A stretch of DNA of 14,460 bases from an uncultured Eubacterium sp. (GTDB taxonomy: Bacteria > Bacillota > Clostridia > Oscillospirales > Acutalibacteraceae), in NCBI GenBank assembly GCA_902462495.1, contig CABQCC010000040.1, positions 1 to 14,460 of the forward strand. The letters are read 5' to 3'. The notes below the pieces were generated by a model. That model ran no database searches, had not been told where the DNA came from, and saw only the letters and a program-made list of their open reading frames with translations. Position 1 is the stretch's first letter, and each line of letters opens with the position of its first letter. Shown in pieces: positions 12,750-14,460 of the stretch. The position numbers were made by a program, and so were the translations under genes.

Positions 12750-14357
12750 TTATAGATGTTTGAGTTGTTCTTCATCAAATGTAGAAAGGAACTCGTCATA
12801 GCTTCCCTTGCGGTCGATGTAGGTATTGCCCGAAATCTCGATAATTCTGTCTGCCACGGTTTCAACAAACTGATGGTCGTGAGAAGTAAAGAGCACAGTT
12901 TCGGGATAGCGGATAAGACCGTTGTTGAGCGCTGCAATGGATTCAAGGTCGAGGTGGTTGGTCGGTTCATCAAAAATGAGAACATTTGCACCCGAAAGCA
13001 TCATCTTGCAGAGCATACATCTAACTCTTTCACCACCGGACAAAACATTTGCCTTTTTGAGTGCTTCGTCACCTGAGAACAACATTCTGCCGAGCCAACC
13101 TCTGATGTCTGCCTCAAGCTGTTCGGTTGTGTACTGTCTGAGCCAGTCAACAAGAGTGAGATCAACGCCGTCAAAATAACTGCTGTTGTCGCTTGGAAAA
13201 TAGCTTTGAGAAGTTGTTACGCCCCACTTGAAACTACCCTCGTCAGGTTCAAGTTCACCCATAATGATTTTGAAAAGTGTTGTCTTTGCAACAACATCCG
13301 AGCCGACAAAAGCAACCTTTTCTCTTGGGTGAATAACAAAGCTAATGTCATCAAGCACCTTGCGGTCACCGATTGTCTTTGTCAAATGGTCAACACGGAG
13401 CAAATCGTTTCCACATTCTCTGTCCGGCTTAAAGTCAACATACGGGAAACGGCGAGACGAAACAGGCATCTCAATCATTTCAAGAGCATCAAGCTGTTTC
13501 TTACGGGAAGTTGCCTGCTTTGATTTTGCGGCATTTGCAGAGAAACGGTTGATGAAGTCCTGCAATTCCTTAATTTTCTGCTCATTTTTCTTATTTTGGT
13601 CTCTTGCCTGACGCTGACGCATCTGGGTGTATTCGTACCAGAAATCGTAGTTACCTGTATAAAGAGTAATCTTGCCGTAGTCAACATCACAGATGTGAGT
13701 ACATACCTTATTCAAGAAATGACGGTCGTGAGATACAACAATAACCGTATTTTCAAAATCCAAAAGGAAGTTTTCAAGCCAGCTGATTGCTGTCAAATCA
13801 AGGTGGTTGGTAGGCTCGTCAAGAAGAAGAATATCAGGGTTGCCGTACAAAGCCTGTGCAAGGAGCACCTTAACCTTCATATCTGACGGAAGTTCTGCCA
13901 TTTTGAGATAATGGAATTCATCGGGAACACCCAATTTGTTGAGCATAAATTCTGCATCACTCTCTGCGTTCCAACCGTCAAGGTCGGCAAATTCCGCTTC
14001 AAGTTCGCCTGCCTTTACGCCGTCTTCTTCGGAGAAATCCTCTTTTGCATAAAGAGCGTCCTTTTCCTCCATAATCTCAATAAGTCTTGGGTTGCCCATA
14101 AGAACTGTGCGAACAACCTCGTATTCATCATAAGCAAAGTGGTCCTGCTTCAACACAGAAAGACGCTCGCCAGGAGTGATGTGAATCTCACCCTTTGACG
14201 GTTCAAGGTCACCGCTGAGCACCTTCAAAAATGTTGACTTGCCTGCGCCGTTTGCACCGATAATACCATAACAGTTGCCCGGTGTAAAAGCGACATTTAC
14301 TCTCTCAAACAAAGAGCGACCGCCAAACTGAACGGAAATATCATTTGCTGAAATCAT
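12750..14357 (-). CDS. ABC-F family ATPase (YbiT/YkpA-like)
   Basis: A 535-residue soluble protein with two ATP-binding domains and no membrane helices, as in ABC-F proteins that act on the ribosome. Domain 1 has Walker A GANGAGKST (34-42), Walker B with D180-E181 and H210. A charged linker (about 245-300, rich in K/Q/R) follows. Domain 2 has signature LSGGE (439-443), Walker B D463-E464 and H493. The domain 1 signature reads LPSDM (156-160) instead of LSGGQ, and the domain 2 Walker A reads GSDVVAKTT (352-360), lacking the usual glycine before K. Both changes fall in the same composite ATP site, so one site looks intact and one degenerate. Similar changes may be general in this branch. There is no sign of an antibiotic-resistance ARE-type extension. 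GTGAGG precedes the ATG, and its own promoter is at 14396-14424. Confidence 0.92.
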   Translation of the reverse strand: MISANDISVQFGGRSLFERVNVAFTPGNCYGIIGANGAGKSTFLKVLSGDLEPSKGEIHITPGERLSVLKQDHFAYDEYEVVRTVLMGNPRLIEIMEEKDALYAKEDFSEEDGVKAGELEAEFADLDGWNAESDAEFMLNKLGVPDEFHYLKMAELPSDMKVKVLLAQALYGNPDILLLDEPTNHLDLTAISWLENFLLDFENTVIVVSHDRHFLNKVCTHICDVDYGKITLYTGNYDFWYEYTQMRQRQARDQNKKNEQKIKELQDFINRFSANAAKSKQATSRKKQLDALEMIEMPVSSRRFPYVDFKPDRECGNDLLRVDHLTKTIGDRKVLDDISFVIHPREKVAFVGSDVVAKTTLFKIIMGELEPDEGSFKWGVTTSQSYFPSDNSSYFDGVDLTLVDWLRQYTTEQLEADIRGWLGRMLFSGDEALKKANVLSGGERVRCMLCKMMLSGANVLIFDEPTNHLDLESIAALNNGLIRYPETVLFTSHDHQFVETVADRIIEISGNTYIDRKGSYDEFLSTFDEEQLKHL

Positions 14358-14395
14358 ATCTATCCCTCACCTTTCTAATATCTAAAATCCACAAT

Positions 14396-14424
14396 ATTCT
14401 ATCACAACGGCAAATATATTTCAA
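14396..14424 (-). promoter_or_regulatory. Promoter of the ABC-F gene
   Basis: On the minus strand TTGAAA (14424-14419), 17 bases, TAGAAT (14401-14396), with TG one base upstream of the -10. Expected start near 14389 leaves a short leader of about 30 bases, so no room for the long attenuator leaders known from resistance-type ABC-F genes. Confidence 0.75.
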
Positions 14425-14460
14425 CCTATTTTTAGCCAATGACCTGCGAATCAAATTTAC

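Noticed and set aside
12750..14357. Antibiotic-resistance ABC-F (Vga/Lsa/OptrA type)
   Set aside because: Length, linker and overall sequence resemble the housekeeping YbiT/YkpA branch, and the leader is too short for the attenuators of resistance genes.

Overview
The window looks like chromosomal DNA of a low-G+C Gram-positive anaerobe, most likely a gut Clostridia/Ruminococcaceae-type Firmicute. The evidence is strong AGGAGG-type ribosome sites, sigma-A promoters (several with an extended -10, TGnTATAAT), U-tailed hairpin terminators at most unit ends, and the gene families present. No tRNA, rRNA, CRISPR array or transposase was seen.

Layout. (1) 1-1762, minus strand: the 5' part of an AT-rich acyltransferase-3 membrane protein that runs off the left edge, then an ABC-2 type polysaccharide-export permease with its own promoter and terminator. 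(2) 1829-3170, minus: the shikimate genes aroE and aroK, overlapping by 8 bases. (3) 3217-3597, plus: an acyl carrier protein gene, divergent from aroE, with its own promoter and terminator. (4) 3643-6531, plus: glycerol kinase, then a malate/lactate dehydrogenase-2 family oxidoreductase, ending at an unusually long hairpin. (5) 6596-7832, plus: malic enzyme, ending at a bidirectional terminator. (6) 7846-10190, minus: a LemA protein gene and a DUF2207 membrane protein gene sharing one base. (7) 10191-11474, minus: a strongly reduced heavy-metal P-type ATPase homologue. (8) 11534-12508, plus: a secreted CHAP amidase preceded by repeats that match the published WalR consensus. (9) 12510-12739: a gene-free block bounded by 23-base inverted repeats and holding several hairpins, resembling a MITE/REP element. 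(10) 12750-14424, minus: an ABC-F ATPase with its own promoter.

How the genes work together. aroE and aroK act in the shikimate pathway. The two malate-type enzymes could link malate, oxaloacetate and pyruvate. The exporter permease, acyltransferase, LemA/DUF2207 pair and CHAP hydrolase all point to the cell envelope.

The best candidate for something undescribed is the 395-residue P-type ATPase homologue. It keeps the whole P1B membrane region (CPC motif plus the TM7 Lys and TM8 Asp of the Zn/Cd subgroup) and a His/Cys-rich N-terminus. It has cleanly lost the actuator domain, the DKTGT phosphorylation site and the nucleotide-binding domain, all in frame. Other points are a WalR-like site at a peptidoglycan hydrolase gene, an ABC-F protein in which only one composite ATP site is degenerate, and the inverted-repeat element.
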